Assembly: GCA_002245855.1 (NCBI GenBank)
Contig: NOUX01000010.1
Coordinates: 121,244 to 185,243 of the forward strand
Source of the DNA: Sphingobacterium cellulitidis
Lineage (GTDB): Bacteria; Bacteroidota; Bacteroidia; Sphingobacteriales; Sphingobacteriaceae
Length of the DNA: 64,000 nucleotides
Direction: 5' to 3'
Shown here: positions 34,401 to 41,667 of the stretch, in pieces
Layout of the letters: every line of letters starts with the position of its first letter
Position numbering within the stretch: position 1 is the first letter of the stretch
Notes under the pieces: model-generated
Seen by the model: only the letters and a program-made list of their open reading frames with translations
Told to the model about the DNA's origin: nothing
Database searches by the model: none
Translations under genes and position numbers: made by a program

Positions 34401-34752
34401 ATTGCCTGGAAAAATGGCTTATGACAAGGAAATCCTGGAGGTTTCTGCCGGTGAAAACATAATTCTTGAGTTTGATAACAATGATCAAATGCCTCATAAC
34501 ATCGTGTTCACCAAACCTGGTGCCCAGAAAAAGGTCGGTCAGGCTGCAGATAATATGTCGGTGGAACCTGATGCATACGAGAAGAACTTTATTCCAGATA
34601 TTCCGGAAGTCCTATTCGCAAGCCCTTTGGTACAAGCAGGACAAAGTTATCAGATGCAGTTTGTGGCCCCAAAAGAAAAAGGGGAATACCCTTTTATCTG
34701 TACTTTCCCGGGACATTGGCAAATTATGCATGGCATTATGTTAGTGAAATAA
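31492..34752 (+). CDS. SGNH hydrolase / PVC-type propeller / HEAT / blue-copper fusion lipoprotein
   Basis: The 1086-residue protein has a lipoprotein signal (LLFFLILASC). Residues about 30-230 form an SGNH/GDSL hydrolase (IIGNSFALG, GMNESFKG, DGIHLNEEG). About 340-700 is a propeller with PEGFEIELFASEKDFPLANP, LEDTNADGIADKH and LKFGPDGALYVIDWYNP, the signature of PVC-type membrane-bound dehydrogenase proteins, with DxNxDG calcium-type loops. About 700-870 are HEAT-like repeats (SPAIRAAATRVLYYW, RVRLEAVIALSHF). About 960-1086 is a type-1 copper domain: MPHNIVF gives one His, and CTFPGHWQIM gives Cys, His and Met with azurin spacing. No CxxCH haem motif is present, unlike many relatives. It probably oxidises a carbohydrate or similar substrate in the periplasm and passes electrons to copper; that role is inference. 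Confidence 0.82.
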   Translation: MKRYSWPIVLLFFLILASCKPKTQEFPFKPDPNTNIAIIGNSFALGLQRSNYFETLLYQSFPEEKLTIRNLGWDADEVNLRPRPLNFGTIQEHLKDLQANVIFACFGMNESFKGPDSLDVFKQDLKSLLESLQKQENPNQNTPQIFLISPIAHEKINGDLPDPTEHNKNLKIYSKGMAEVAKAMNIPFIDLFTPTKDKMDAGSEALTSDGIHLNEEGFKFVSEIMAKALVLPKQSWEVNKENEELRKLVGIKNQHYFYRSKSQNGEYIYGRRREWAGGQELPNELQKIDHIVDQLDSLLWTTSKPGTSIDQSAVKKIIESGIVKPDPENIKPTTAADLEYAKSQFILPEGFEIELFASEKDFPLANPVSATFDAKGRMWVSTMPSYPNYSPGNPPNDKIIILEDTNADGIADKHSVFADSLYLPLGFELGDGGVYVTQAPDFVFLKDTNGDGRADKREILLSGFGTEDSHHTLNTYTWGPDGALYMNMGTFLHTSVETPYGPRRGDYGNVWRYEPRTKKFDQHISYLFANPWGDVFMRDGTQLIADVSTGLNYFAPPLTVAIDYPKKHLEMKDFLTSASKPKTCGIEIISSRAFPDSLQGNVLFNTFIGFQGVKQHKLAEDGSGIIATEIQPLLQSKDPNFRPVDLKFGPDGALYVIDWYNPIIQHGEQNFRDPKRDHTKGRIWKISHKNMAKLPVVDMSKLSIAEILDKLRSPEDRERYRARKTLRDYSAEKIIPELNTWLGKLDKADPEWDQNRLEGLWVYQQFNKPNKVLLEELLQSKSPAIRAAATRVLYYWADRIPNALDRLIKMSTDSEQRVRLEAVIALSHFKDPKAVKALLAVSDMPTDDYINYALNESFRHLRPVWVNMFKTDKKFLANEPKKADLLLNSVATKRESIYIGFVAEDPTAAKYSEPKLSIEEFNQMKGAAAVSRYLEQHKELLEEPQANPEPKQEPAKEKEASSKATHIIKTLPGKMAYDKEILEVSAGENIILEFDNNDQMPHNIVFTKPGAQKKVGQAADNMSVEPDAYEKNFIPDIPEVLFASPLVQAGQSYQMQFVAPKEKGEYPFICTFPGHWQIMHGIMLVK

Positions 34753-34761
34753 GATTGCATG

Positions 34762-34790
34762 TAGGGGTTAAGTGGATTAACCCCTATCCT
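34762..34790. terminator. terminator between convergent genes
   Basis: Perfect 10-bp stem TAGGGGTTAA (34762-34771) and TTAACCCCTA (34777-34786), loop GTGGA, followed by TCCTTTT. It ends the fusion gene and overlaps the stop of the AraC pseudogene at 34784. Confidence 0.65.
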
Positions 34791-35571
34791 TTTAACTTAG
34801 GCCCTTCTTTCATCAAAGTAGCATATGAGAGCCTAAAAGCCGATAAACTTTGATATCCCACCATATAGGCAATTTCAGTCAAAGTATATTGCTTGCTATC
34901 CAGCAATTCAATGCTCTTCAGAATACGAACCAGCTGCAAATATTTTTGAAGTGTAATCCCTGTTTCCTTTTTGAATATCCTTTGTAAAGTTCTTACCGAT
35001 AGATTGGCCAAATCGGAAAGCTCCAGAATATCCAGATTAAACTTATAGTTAGCATTGATGTAATTGCAGATGGGAATCAAGCGCTCATCATTGGGTACAG
35101 GAATTTCAAGTGACTTGCTTTCCTGACAGAAATTCGGCAGGCTAAATAACATGGCCTGTAAAAACAACTTTTGTTCCTGATCACTCTTCAACACCTTATT
35201 CCATTTTTCTGCATAAAGCAACATCTCTTTTAATACTGCCGGAGCTGGAAAAACATGGATTGTATGGTAAAAATCATTATTTGGAACCTCCTTGAATAAA
35301 ACCAACATCAAGTTAACTGCATTGGATTCAGTACTTGTCCGATGAGCAACCTTGCTCGGAATCCAAATCACATGATGCTGGGGACCAAGTAGATTCTTTT
35401 ATTGATATGAAAATATTGATAGCCCTCCGTTACATAAGTCAACTGAAAGGATTCATGTTGATGCTCCTCCTCTCCATGGTGCCATTCCGAATCATACCAA
35501 ACATAGGTATCTGTATGAATATCATCCACATGAATGCTAATCTGATGGTCCAAATCTGCCAATTCTCTCAT
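34784..35571 (-). pseudogene. AraC-family regulator split by a one-base frameshift
   Basis: From ATG 35571 a 67-residue frame gives a cupin-like sensor start (HHGEEEHQHESFQLTYVTEG, YQYFHINKRIYLVP) and stops. Adding one C to the four-base run at 35380-35383 (GGGG on the plus strand) joins it to the following frame: HHVIWIPSKVAHRTST and on to the helix-turn-helix end (NLSVRTLQRIFKKETGITL, EIAYMVGYQSLSAFRLSYA). The restored protein has about 262 residues, normal for AraC regulators. It is divergent from a CynX-type MFS exporter at 35681, the usual arrangement for a regulator and its target. The break may be genuine or a sequencing error, since both halves look otherwise intact. Confidence 0.83.
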
Positions 35572-35680
35572 GTCGTTTTATATATAGTAAATGGCAAAGT
35601 TAACAAAAACGACAAGCTTATCTTTGTCCTCAAAGTAATTTGGGAGAGTTTTCCAAGAACTATTCCCCACGGAGGAAGGC

Positions 35681-36874
35681 ATGAAACAAAATTCAAACAC
35701 AACATTTTCCTGGTTAGGTATTCTATTGGTCATTTGGGTGGCGAGCAACTTGAGGTCACCGATCACAGCGGTAGGCCCAATATTGGATGAGATTAAATTG
35801 GCCATGAATTTAGATAATATTCAAGCTAGTTTATTGACCTCCATCCCATTGATTGTATTTGCTTCCTGTTCTATTTTAGTCAGTAAAGCAACTGCCCGTT
35901 TAAATATCCGTCATGGACTTATCTACGCCCTTTTATTCTTGATAATTGGATTATATCTTCGGGTTTATGGGAATATCACAACCTTATATATTGGCTCGGT
36001 CCTTTTAGGATTGGGAATATGTATTGGAAACGTCCTGACCCCTGCTTATATCAAAAATGAATTTCCGGCAAAAATAGGGTTGATGACTGGAATCTTTTCC
36101 GTCTCCATGAACCTTGTTGCAGCATTGGCCTCTGGATTTAGTATTTCAATAGGTAAGTGGACCGGAATGGGTTGGAAAGGCTCTTTAGGGATTTGGATCT
36201 TCGTGGCCATAATTGCCTTAATAATTGTATTTGCAGAGTTGTTTTGGGGAGCAAATACAGCAAGTCAGCAAAGCAAAAAAGAGGAAACAACTAAGTTCAA
36301 TATCTTCAAATCCAAACAAGCCTGGAACATTAGCCTTTTCATGGGCCTGCAATCATTGATTTACTATTGTCTGGTTGCCTTTTTGCCAACGGTGCTTATG
36401 GAATACGGGATGAGTAAATCCGAAGCTGGCTGGGTATTTTCCATTCTTCAATTGGCGATGCTTCCCGTAATGTTGGTTAGCCCGGTTATTGCCAGTAAGA
36501 TGAAAGACCCAAAACTAATGATATACTCCATTGGAATTCTCTATTTTACAGGAATCGTTATGCTGATTTTGCTGAAGACCCAATGGATTTATTTCACTGC
36601 AATCCTTCTGGGAATTTCCGGTGGTCTTGCCTTTAGCTTAGCCATTCTATTCCTGTCCTCTAGAAGCAAAACCATGGTAGGAACTATAAAAATTTCAGGC
36701 AAGGCACAATCCATAGGCTACCTAGTGGCCGCATTTGGCCCACCATTATTTGGGAAACTTCATGATTTTGACCTTTCATGGAAATATTCTTTTTATTTCC
36801 TGCTAGCTATCATATTGATAATGACCTTCTTCGGGAGAAAGTCTGCCAAACCTAGGTTTATTGAAGATCATTAA
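35681..36874 (+). CDS. MFS transporter, CynX/NimT type
   Basis: The 397-residue protein has about 12 membrane helices and the CynX-type opening LGILLVIWVASNLRSPITAV, GPILDEIKLAMNL, then LLTSIPLIVFASCSILVSK. The middle loop (about 195-215) is hydrophilic (NTASQQSKKEETTKF). The family includes cyanate, 2-nitroimidazole and other small-molecule transporters in the inner membrane; the substrate here is unknown. A clear Shine-Dalgarno GGAGG precedes the ATG at 35681, uncommon in this phylum. The divergent AraC-type regulator, now frameshifted, probably controlled it, so expression may have become constitutive or lost. Confidence 0.88.
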   Translation: MKQNSNTTFSWLGILLVIWVASNLRSPITAVGPILDEIKLAMNLDNIQASLLTSIPLIVFASCSILVSKATARLNIRHGLIYALLFLIIGLYLRVYGNITTLYIGSVLLGLGICIGNVLTPAYIKNEFPAKIGLMTGIFSVSMNLVAALASGFSISIGKWTGMGWKGSLGIWIFVAIIALIIVFAELFWGANTASQQSKKEETTKFNIFKSKQAWNISLFMGLQSLIYYCLVAFLPTVLMEYGMSKSEAGWVFSILQLAMLPVMLVSPVIASKMKDPKLMIYSIGILYFTGIVMLILLKTQWIYFTAILLGISGGLAFSLAILFLSSRSKTMVGTIKISGKAQSIGYLVAAFGPPLFGKLHDFDLSWKYSFYFLLAIILIMTFFGRKSAKPRFIEDH

Positions 36875-36901
36875 TCATAAAAAAATGGCTCTAAAACCAT
36901 T

Positions 36902-37111
36902 ATGTTCCTGAATATTTCCGAGGAAAATCAGGCTTATTATGATGAAGTATTCAAAAGGGAAAACGACAAAATACTAGAAAACCCAAAGGTTTCTCAGGTA
37001 TTTAAACTCCTATATAAGTGGTTAGGAAATTCGCAGAAATTAATTTTAAACCTAAATTTCTTCTGGAATAAAAGTTTAGGAATGCTCTACCGATACGCCA
37101 AAGCGAGTTAG
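36902..37111 (+). CDS. small hypothetical protein, 69 aa
   Basis: A 69-codon frame from ATG 36902 begins MFLNISEENQAYYDEVFKR and ends GMLYRYAKAS, mostly helical and basic. It follows the MFS gene by 27 bases on the same strand. I do not recognise it; it may be a small independent protein or a leftover fragment. No membrane segment is evident. Confidence 0.35.
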   Translation: MFLNISEENQAYYDEVFKRENDKILENPKVSQVFKLLYKWLGNSQKLILNLNFFWNKSLGMLYRYAKAS

Positions 37112-37133
37112 TGAATTATTTAAATAATTACAA

Positions 37134-37182
37134 CTTGAAATTCTTGGAGAAATTCATCTAAATACTCTCTACTAAATACTAA
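37134..37182 (+). repeat. left copy of ~50-bp direct repeat flanking the permease gene
   Basis: The sequence beginning CTTGAAATTCTTGGAGAAA and ending TCTCTACTAAATACTAA recurs at 39803-39858, with two substitutions and a seven-base insertion (TAAATAC) in the second copy. The two copies bracket the MacB/FtsX permease gene. Confidence 0.8.
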
Positions 37183-37195
37183 TAACGAGATCCCA

Positions 37196-39601
37196 TTATT
37201 CATCTCTTAGGCTGTCCACAGGTTTTGTTTGGGCAGCCCTGATTGCTTGCGAACTGACAGTTAAAATAGCTATAACAACGGCAATTGACCCAGCAAGGGC
37301 TACCATCCAAAACTGGATTTCAATTCTGTATGAAAAGTTTTGTAACCAATTATTCATCATCAACCAAGCCAAAGGTGAGGCCAGAATAAACGCTATTAAG
37401 ACGAGTTTAATAAAATTTATAGATAACATTCCTGTAATACCAATTGTAGAGGCACCTACAACTTTGCGGATTCCAATTTCTTTTCTCCGTTGATTAGCAG
37501 TGAAAATAGCCAATCCGAAAAGACCAAGGCAGGCTAAGAAAATGGTTAATCCGGCAAAGATGCTCATTAACCTTCCTGTTTTTTCTTCTGCTTGATAAGT
37601 TTGGGCATACCGCTCATCCAAAAACGAATAGCTAAAAGGCATATCTGATGGAAAAGACTGATAAATAGATTTAATTTTCTGCAACAGATTTTCTGTATCT
37701 GAATTTTGAGTCCTAAGAATTAATGTCCCAGTCTGTTTACTAAGAACCATGACAAGCGGGGTAATTGGTTCATGTAATGATCTGAAATGAAAATCTTTTA
37801 TGACACCAACGACTTGGAAAGATTTATTCTCATTGTTGGTTATGGTTTTCCCAATACTCCCCTCTTTCCAACCTAATTCTTTTGCCGCGGCTTCATTAAT
37901 AATGACTGAAAGACTATCATTCCCAAATTCTTTTGAAAAATTTCTACCTTCTTTTAACTCCATTCCCATGGTTGGAATATATTGTTCATCAATATCATAC
38001 CGAATTAATTTTACAAATTGATCGGTTTTACTTTCCGGATAAATAAAGTAGTTATTATTGCGGCTTTCACCTGCTGGAATATAGGGTGAGAATGAAACAT
38101 CTTTAATCCTACTGTCTTCGGAAAGTAAATTAGCGAATGTTCTCTCATTATTTCCCAAAGACCATGTAGGGATAATAAGCACGTTTTCCTTATTATATCC
38201 GAGTTTGATATTACGCATATAATCCAACTGCTTCATGACCACAATAGTTCCGAATATTAAGCAAACCGAGGTCATAAATTGAAATACCACCAGACCACTT
38301 CTTAAGTTTAATCCTTTGCCTGTATTGTTGATTTTTCCTTTTAAGACGCTCAAAGGATTAAATGCAGAAAGATAAACAGCAGGATAGAAACTTGAGGTCA
38401 GACCAACAAGAAGTCCAAAAACCAAAAGAAGCGGAATAATCTTTAGGAAGTCTAGATTTCTAATTTCCATTTCCTTCCCAGAAATTTGGTTGAATAAAGG
38501 AAGGGCTAAAATGACTAAAACAATAGCCAAGCCTAAGGCCATAAATGTTAGAAGTATCCCTTCAACCATAAACTGCCCTCTAATCCCAGTATTATCTGCC
38601 CCTAGCATCTTCCTCACGCCAACTTCTTTACTTCTTTTAAAACCACTAGCCGTTGATAGGTTCATGAAGTTAATCGTAGCGATGAACAACATAAAAACAG
38701 CAACCACACTAAAAATATAGATATACCTTAAATCACCAGGAGCACTAAGATCATAAGTGAAATTAGAATGTAAGTGAATATCTGTTAAAGGCTGTAAATA
38801 AAGTCCGATGTGATTTCCAGATTTTTGATAATCCTGGTAACTCATTCCAAAACCAGACATAAACTGAGGTGCAATATTCTTATCGAAGAGTGATGTCAAG
38901 CTTTTCTGTACTTTTTCTCGCGATGCATCTTTCCGCAGTAAGACATAAGTGAAATATTCAGAGGTCATCCAGGAATCTGATTTTGAATCTTGAATTCCCT
39001 CTAAAGACGTAAAAATATCAAAATTGAAATGGGAGTTCTTTGGAATATCCTTAATTACACCAGATATTTTTAAAATCGTAGGATTATTTTTAATAGCTAA
39101 ATTTTGCCCAACTACATCGGTTGTACCAAAATATTTATTTGCCATAGACTCTGTTACTATAGCTGAATTCGGAAAGTTGAGTGCAGTGTTTTGGTCTCCT
39201 TTAATAAATGGCAAGGAGAAAATATCGAAGAAAGAGGCATCCACGGATGCTAATTTTTCCTCATTAAAGATCTTATTATTAACGACAAATAAGGGTGAGC
39301 CTCCATTTCTTAGTCTGGCTGCATCCTCAACCTCAGGTATATCCGCTTTCATGGTTGCCGCAACAGGAGGCATAACATGAGCTTCATTAATTTCTCCTCC
39401 TTTGACAGTACCCCGAAAAACTATCCGCTCGATACGATCCGCATTTTTATTGAATCGATCAAAGCTATATTCATCCCAAACATAAATACTAATCATTAAA
39501 CAGGTGGCTATTCCTAAAGCCAATCCAATTACATTGATTAGTGTAGTAGATTTATTTTTTGATAAATTTCGCCATGCTATAATAAAATTGTGCTTAATCA
39601 T
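37196..39601 (-). CDS. ABC transporter permease, FtsX/MacB family
   Basis: The 801-residue protein has the layout typical of Bacteroidota permeases with two FtsX units. The N-terminal helix is at about 20-40 (TTLINVIGLALGIATCLMIS), followed by a large periplasmic MacB core (about 60-270), three helices at about 285-400 (FSVVAVFMLFIATINFMNLS), a second helix near 430 (GLVVFQFMTSVCLIFGTIVV), another periplasmic domain, and three last helices from about 680 (LTIFLACLGLFGLAIF, with RRKEIGIRKVVGAS before them). SKEVGVRKMLGADNTG and RRKEIGIRKVVGAS are the coupling motifs. It acts in the inner membrane with an ATPase; no ATPase gene is adjacent. Such proteins export peptides, lipoproteins or antibiotics. 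It is bracketed by direct repeats. Confidence 0.88.
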   Translation of the reverse strand: MIKHNFIIAWRNLSKNKSTTLINVIGLALGIATCLMISIYVWDEYSFDRFNKNADRIERIVFRGTVKGGEINEAHVMPPVAATMKADIPEVEDAARLRNGGSPLFVVNNKIFNEEKLASVDASFFDIFSLPFIKGDQNTALNFPNSAIVTESMANKYFGTTDVVGQNLAIKNNPTILKISGVIKDIPKNSHFNFDIFTSLEGIQDSKSDSWMTSEYFTYVLLRKDASREKVQKSLTSLFDKNIAPQFMSGFGMSYQDYQKSGNHIGLYLQPLTDIHLHSNFTYDLSAPGDLRYIYIFSVVAVFMLFIATINFMNLSTASGFKRSKEVGVRKMLGADNTGIRGQFMVEGILLTFMALGLAIVLVILALPLFNQISGKEMEIRNLDFLKIIPLLLVFGLLVGLTSSFYPAVYLSAFNPLSVLKGKINNTGKGLNLRSGLVVFQFMTSVCLIFGTIVVMKQLDYMRNIKLGYNKENVLIIPTWSLGNNERTFANLLSEDSRIKDVSFSPYIPAGESRNNNYFIYPESKTDQFVKLIRYDIDEQYIPTMGMELKEGRNFSKEFGNDSLSVIINEAAAKELGWKEGSIGKTITNNENKSFQVVGVIKDFHFRSLHEPITPLVMVLSKQTGTLILRTQNSDTENLLQKIKSIYQSFPSDMPFSYSFLDERYAQTYQAEEKTGRLMSIFAGLTIFLACLGLFGLAIFTANQRRKEIGIRKVVGASTIGITGMLSINFIKLVLIAFILASPLAWLMMNNWLQNFSYRIEIQFWMVALAGSIAVVIAILTVSSQAIRAAQTKPVDSLRDE

Positions 39602-39802
39602 AATCTAGATTTTTAGAAAACTGAACTGCCAATTTAAATTTCACAATTCATCTGCCACAATTCCAAACATCTGACCAGCAATGATTTAAACAGAATATTA
39701 CAGGTTTAGCCTGTACGGTATCGAACATTATTTTGTCCATTATCGAACATATACCTAACACAACAGACTGGTTTAAAGCAGATTCAAAAATGTTCTCTTA
39801 AG

Positions 39803-39858
39803 CTTGAAATTCTTGCAGAAAATCATCTAAATACTAAATACTCTCTACTAAATACTAA
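39803..39858 (+). repeat. right copy of ~50-bp direct repeat flanking the permease gene
   Basis: It matches 37134-37182 apart from two substitutions and the extra TAAATAC unit. It ends where the terminator of the tRNA-Arg gene begins. The remaining 39602-39802 stretch upstream of the permease shows no gene. Confidence 0.8.
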
Positions 39859-39886
39859 AAATGCTCAGCTTTCGCTGAGCATTTTT
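39857..39886 (-). terminator. terminator of the tRNA-Arg transcript
   Basis: Perfect 13-bp arms AAAAATGCTCAGC (39857-39869) and GCTGAGCATTTTT (39874-39886), loop TTTC. On the minus strand it begins three bases after the tRNA 3' end and gives a hairpin followed by T. Confidence 0.8.
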
Positions 39887-39889
39887 CCG

Positions 39890-39961
39890 TAGCCCCGAGC
39901 AGAATCGAACTGCTATCAAATGTTTAGGAAACATCTATTCTATCCGTTGAACTACAGGGCC
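39890..39961 (-). tRNA. tRNA-Arg (anticodon CCT)
   Basis: The minus strand reads GGCCCTGTAGTTCAACGGAT at the 5' end and folds as a cloverleaf. The acceptor pairs GGCCCTG with CGGGGCT including two G-U pairs. The D arm is GTTC/GAAT. The anticodon stem GATGT/ACATT carries the loop TTCCTAA, so the anticodon is CCT, reading AGG as Arg. The T stem AGCAG/CTGCT holds loop TTCGATT. Discriminator A follows and CCA is not encoded. A terminator is immediately downstream. Confidence 0.93.
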
Positions 39962-40174
39962 GCTGCTGCAAAACTAATACTTTATGAAATTAGAGCAAAT
40001 TTTATTTTTTGCCTATCCCAAAAATCCATCTCATTACTCTCCAGTTATTCAATCCACTCCTCCCCACCCTCCTTCTTATCTCCATAAAGCACCATATTTC
40101 CTACAATTAAACCAACCTACTGATAACCAGGTAATCGTAATTTTGTGATATAAATCATATTTATATATGATACT

Positions 40175-40247
40175 GGTTTTAAATAGATAAAACCGATAGT
40201 TAATAAGTATTATCGATTATTTTTAGGCGTTTAAAATCGTATCTTTG
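40175..40247 (+). promoter_or_regulatory. ahpC promoter with upstream inverted repeats
   Basis: A perfect Bacteroidota -7 element TATCTTTG lies at 40240-40247, giving a leader of about 20 bases to the ATG at 40275. Upstream are two small inverted repeats, GGTTTT/AAAACC (40175-40180, 40189-40194) and GATA/TATC (40195-40198, 40211-40214), in the position of activator sites. OxyR control is a fair guess from the gene's role; the exact E. coli OxyR motif is not present. Confidence 0.55.
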
Positions 40248-40274
40248 TATCACAAAAAAGAAAAGAAAAATATT

Positions 40275-40907
40275 ATGAGTTTTACAGGTAAAAATTTTCC
40301 GAACATCACAGTAGATGCAATTGACTATTTAGGCGACAATTTCACGTTGAACTTATTCGAAAAAGCGAAACAAGAGAACAAGAAGATCTTATTATTTTGG
40401 TATCCAAAAGACTTCACGTTCGTATGTCCTACAGAGTTACACGCGTTCCAAGAGGCTGTTGCTGAATTCGAGAAAAGAAACACTATCGTAATCGGTGCTT
40501 CATGTGACTCAGCAGAGGTTCACTTTGCTTGGTTAAATACAGCAAAAGACAACGGCGGTATCGAAGGTGTAGAATACCCGATCATTGCTGATACTAACCG
40601 CAATCTTTCTAGCGTATTAGGTATCCTTGAAATGAAAGAAGTAGAACACCCAGAATACGGAACTCTAGTTGAAGGTTCTGCAGTGTCTTACCGCGCAACT
40701 TACTTGATCGACGAAACTGGTAAAGTATTCCACGAATCAGTAAACGATATGCCTTTAGGTCGTAACGTTAAAGAATTTATCCGTTTGATCGATGCTTATA
40801 CGCACGTTCAAAAACACGGTGAAGTGTGCCCAGCAAACTGGGAAGAAGGTAAAGAAGCAATGAACGCTACTCGTGATGGCGTAGCTTCTTACTTAGCACA
40901 CAACTAA
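40275..40907 (+). CDS. ahpC: AhpC-type 2-Cys peroxiredoxin
   Basis: From the ATG at 40275 (MSFTGKNFPNITVDAID) the 210-residue protein reduces hydrogen peroxide and organic hydroperoxides. The peroxidatic Cys lies in KDFTFVCPTELHAFQEA (about residue 47). The resolving Cys is in GEVCPANWEEGKEAM near residue 170. The structure includes IGASCDSAEVHFAWL and the YRATYLIDETGKVFHE stretch of the Prx1/AhpC group. The frame can extend 10 codons upstream to TTG, but that lies in the promoter. A terminator sits between it and the thioredoxin gene. Codon use (many GAA, AAC, CGT/CGC, TTC) suggests high expression. Confidence 0.95.
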   Translation: MSFTGKNFPNITVDAIDYLGDNFTLNLFEKAKQENKKILLFWYPKDFTFVCPTELHAFQEAVAEFEKRNTIVIGASCDSAEVHFAWLNTAKDNGGIEGVEYPIIADTNRNLSSVLGILEMKEVEHPEYGTLVEGSAVSYRATYLIDETGKVFHESVNDMPLGRNVKEFIRLIDAYTHVQKHGEVCPANWEEGKEAMNATRDGVASYLAHN

Positions 40908-40920
40908 TATTCCACCTAGT

Positions 40921-40950
40921 AAAAGAGGAGGATAATCCTCCTCTTTTTTA
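40921..40950 (+). terminator. terminator after ahpC
   Basis: Arms AAAAGAGGAGGAT (40921-40933) and ATCCTCCTCTTTT (40935-40947) pair perfectly with a tight loop, followed by TT. Transcription into the thioredoxin gene may be reduced or partly read through. Confidence 0.75.
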
Positions 40951-40977
40951 TTTGGTATAACTTTTAAAACAATAAAC

Positions 40978-41292
40978 ATGTTAGAAGAATTAAGCACAGA
41001 TAATCTACAAGAAGTCATCAACAGTAATGATACGGTGATGGTTCAATATGCCGCTTCTTGGTGTGGTAACTGCCGCATTATGAAGCCTAAATTCAAAAAA
41101 TTAGCCGGTGAGAATGAAAACGTGAAATTCATTATCGTAGATGCAGAGAAATTCCCTGAGTCTAGAAAACTTGCTAATGTAAACAATCTCCCAACTTTCG
41201 CAGCTTTCAAAGGCGGTAAGTTGATCAATCAAGTACAAACAAACAAAATCGAAGGATTAACAGAACTATTAAATGAAGTTACCAATAATTAA
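40978..41292 (+). CDS. thioredoxin-family protein
   Basis: The 104-residue protein has a thioredoxin fold with the redox motif WCGNC at about residue 28 (QYAASWCGNCRIMKPKF) and the cis-proline region NNLPTFAAFKGGKLI near 73. The CGNC centre, instead of CGPC, shifts the redox potential and is common in the Bacteroidota thioredoxin next to ahpC. It probably reduces the AhpC disulfide. It is 28 bases beyond the ahpC terminator, and its last 20 bases overlap the DUF6952 gene, so those two are translationally coupled. No signal peptide, so cytoplasmic. Confidence 0.9.
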   Translation: MLEELSTDNLQEVINSNDTVMVQYAASWCGNCRIMKPKFKKLAGENENVKFIIVDAEKFPESRKLANVNNLPTFAAFKGGKLINQVQTNKIEGLTELLNEVTNN

Positions 41293-41530
41293 ACATCTTA
41301 CCGAGTTTATCGCAGAGAATGACGCCGATTTCGTGTTAGAAACCATTGAAACATTGGAATCGTTGACAGAAGTCTCCCAATTAAAAGACGAAGAGCTAGA
41401 TGTTATTGGTGAATTAATCTCCAATATGTACGGCGCTATCGAAGTCAACAAATTGGTGCAAGATGGTATGTCTCAAAAAGAAGCCCTAAACAGCTTTATG
41501 AAACGTGTCCTGGGATCTATCGACAAGTAA
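41273..41530 (+). CDS. small DUF6952-type protein in a redox set
   Basis: The 85-residue acidic, all-helical protein (MKLPIIKHLTEFIAENDADF, DELDVIGELISNMYGAIEV, MSQKEALNSFMKRVLGSID) has no Cys and no membrane segment. Its start lies inside the end of the thioredoxin gene. By recall, this gene follows ahpC and thioredoxin across many Bacteroidota and is annotated only as a domain of unknown function (DUF6952). The conserved order suggests a partner of the peroxide-reduction pathway, perhaps an adaptor. The family name is from memory. Confidence 0.75.
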   Translation: MKLPIIKHLTEFIAENDADFVLETIETLESLTEVSQLKDEELDVIGELISNMYGAIEVNKLVQDGMSQKEALNSFMKRVLGSIDK

Positions 41531-41572
41531 ATCGCATATATAATTATAGGATCATATCCATGATCAACATTC

Positions 41573-41622
41573 TTTTCCACAAAAAGCTGTGAATAACTCC
41601 ATTTTTGTGGAAAAGTTTTTTT
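41573..41622 (+). terminator. terminator after the redox set
   Basis: Thirteen-base arms TTTTCCACAAAAA (41573-41585) and TTTTTGTGGAAAA (41602-41614) pair perfectly around a 16-base loop, followed by eight T (41616-41623). The arms happen to contain DnaA-box-like sequences. Confidence 0.75.
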
Positions 41623-41667
41623 TAAATACCTCGGTTATTGAGATTGATTTGTAGTACTTTTATATTC

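Noticed and set aside
37800-38021. Plus-strand frames inside the permease gene (also 38490-38720, 39024-39380)
   Set aside because: Antisense shadows of a well-supported permease.
37134-39858. Insertion sequence between the direct repeats
   Set aside because: No transposase or terminal inverted repeats; only a permease gene lies between, so it is reported as a repeat-flanked block instead.
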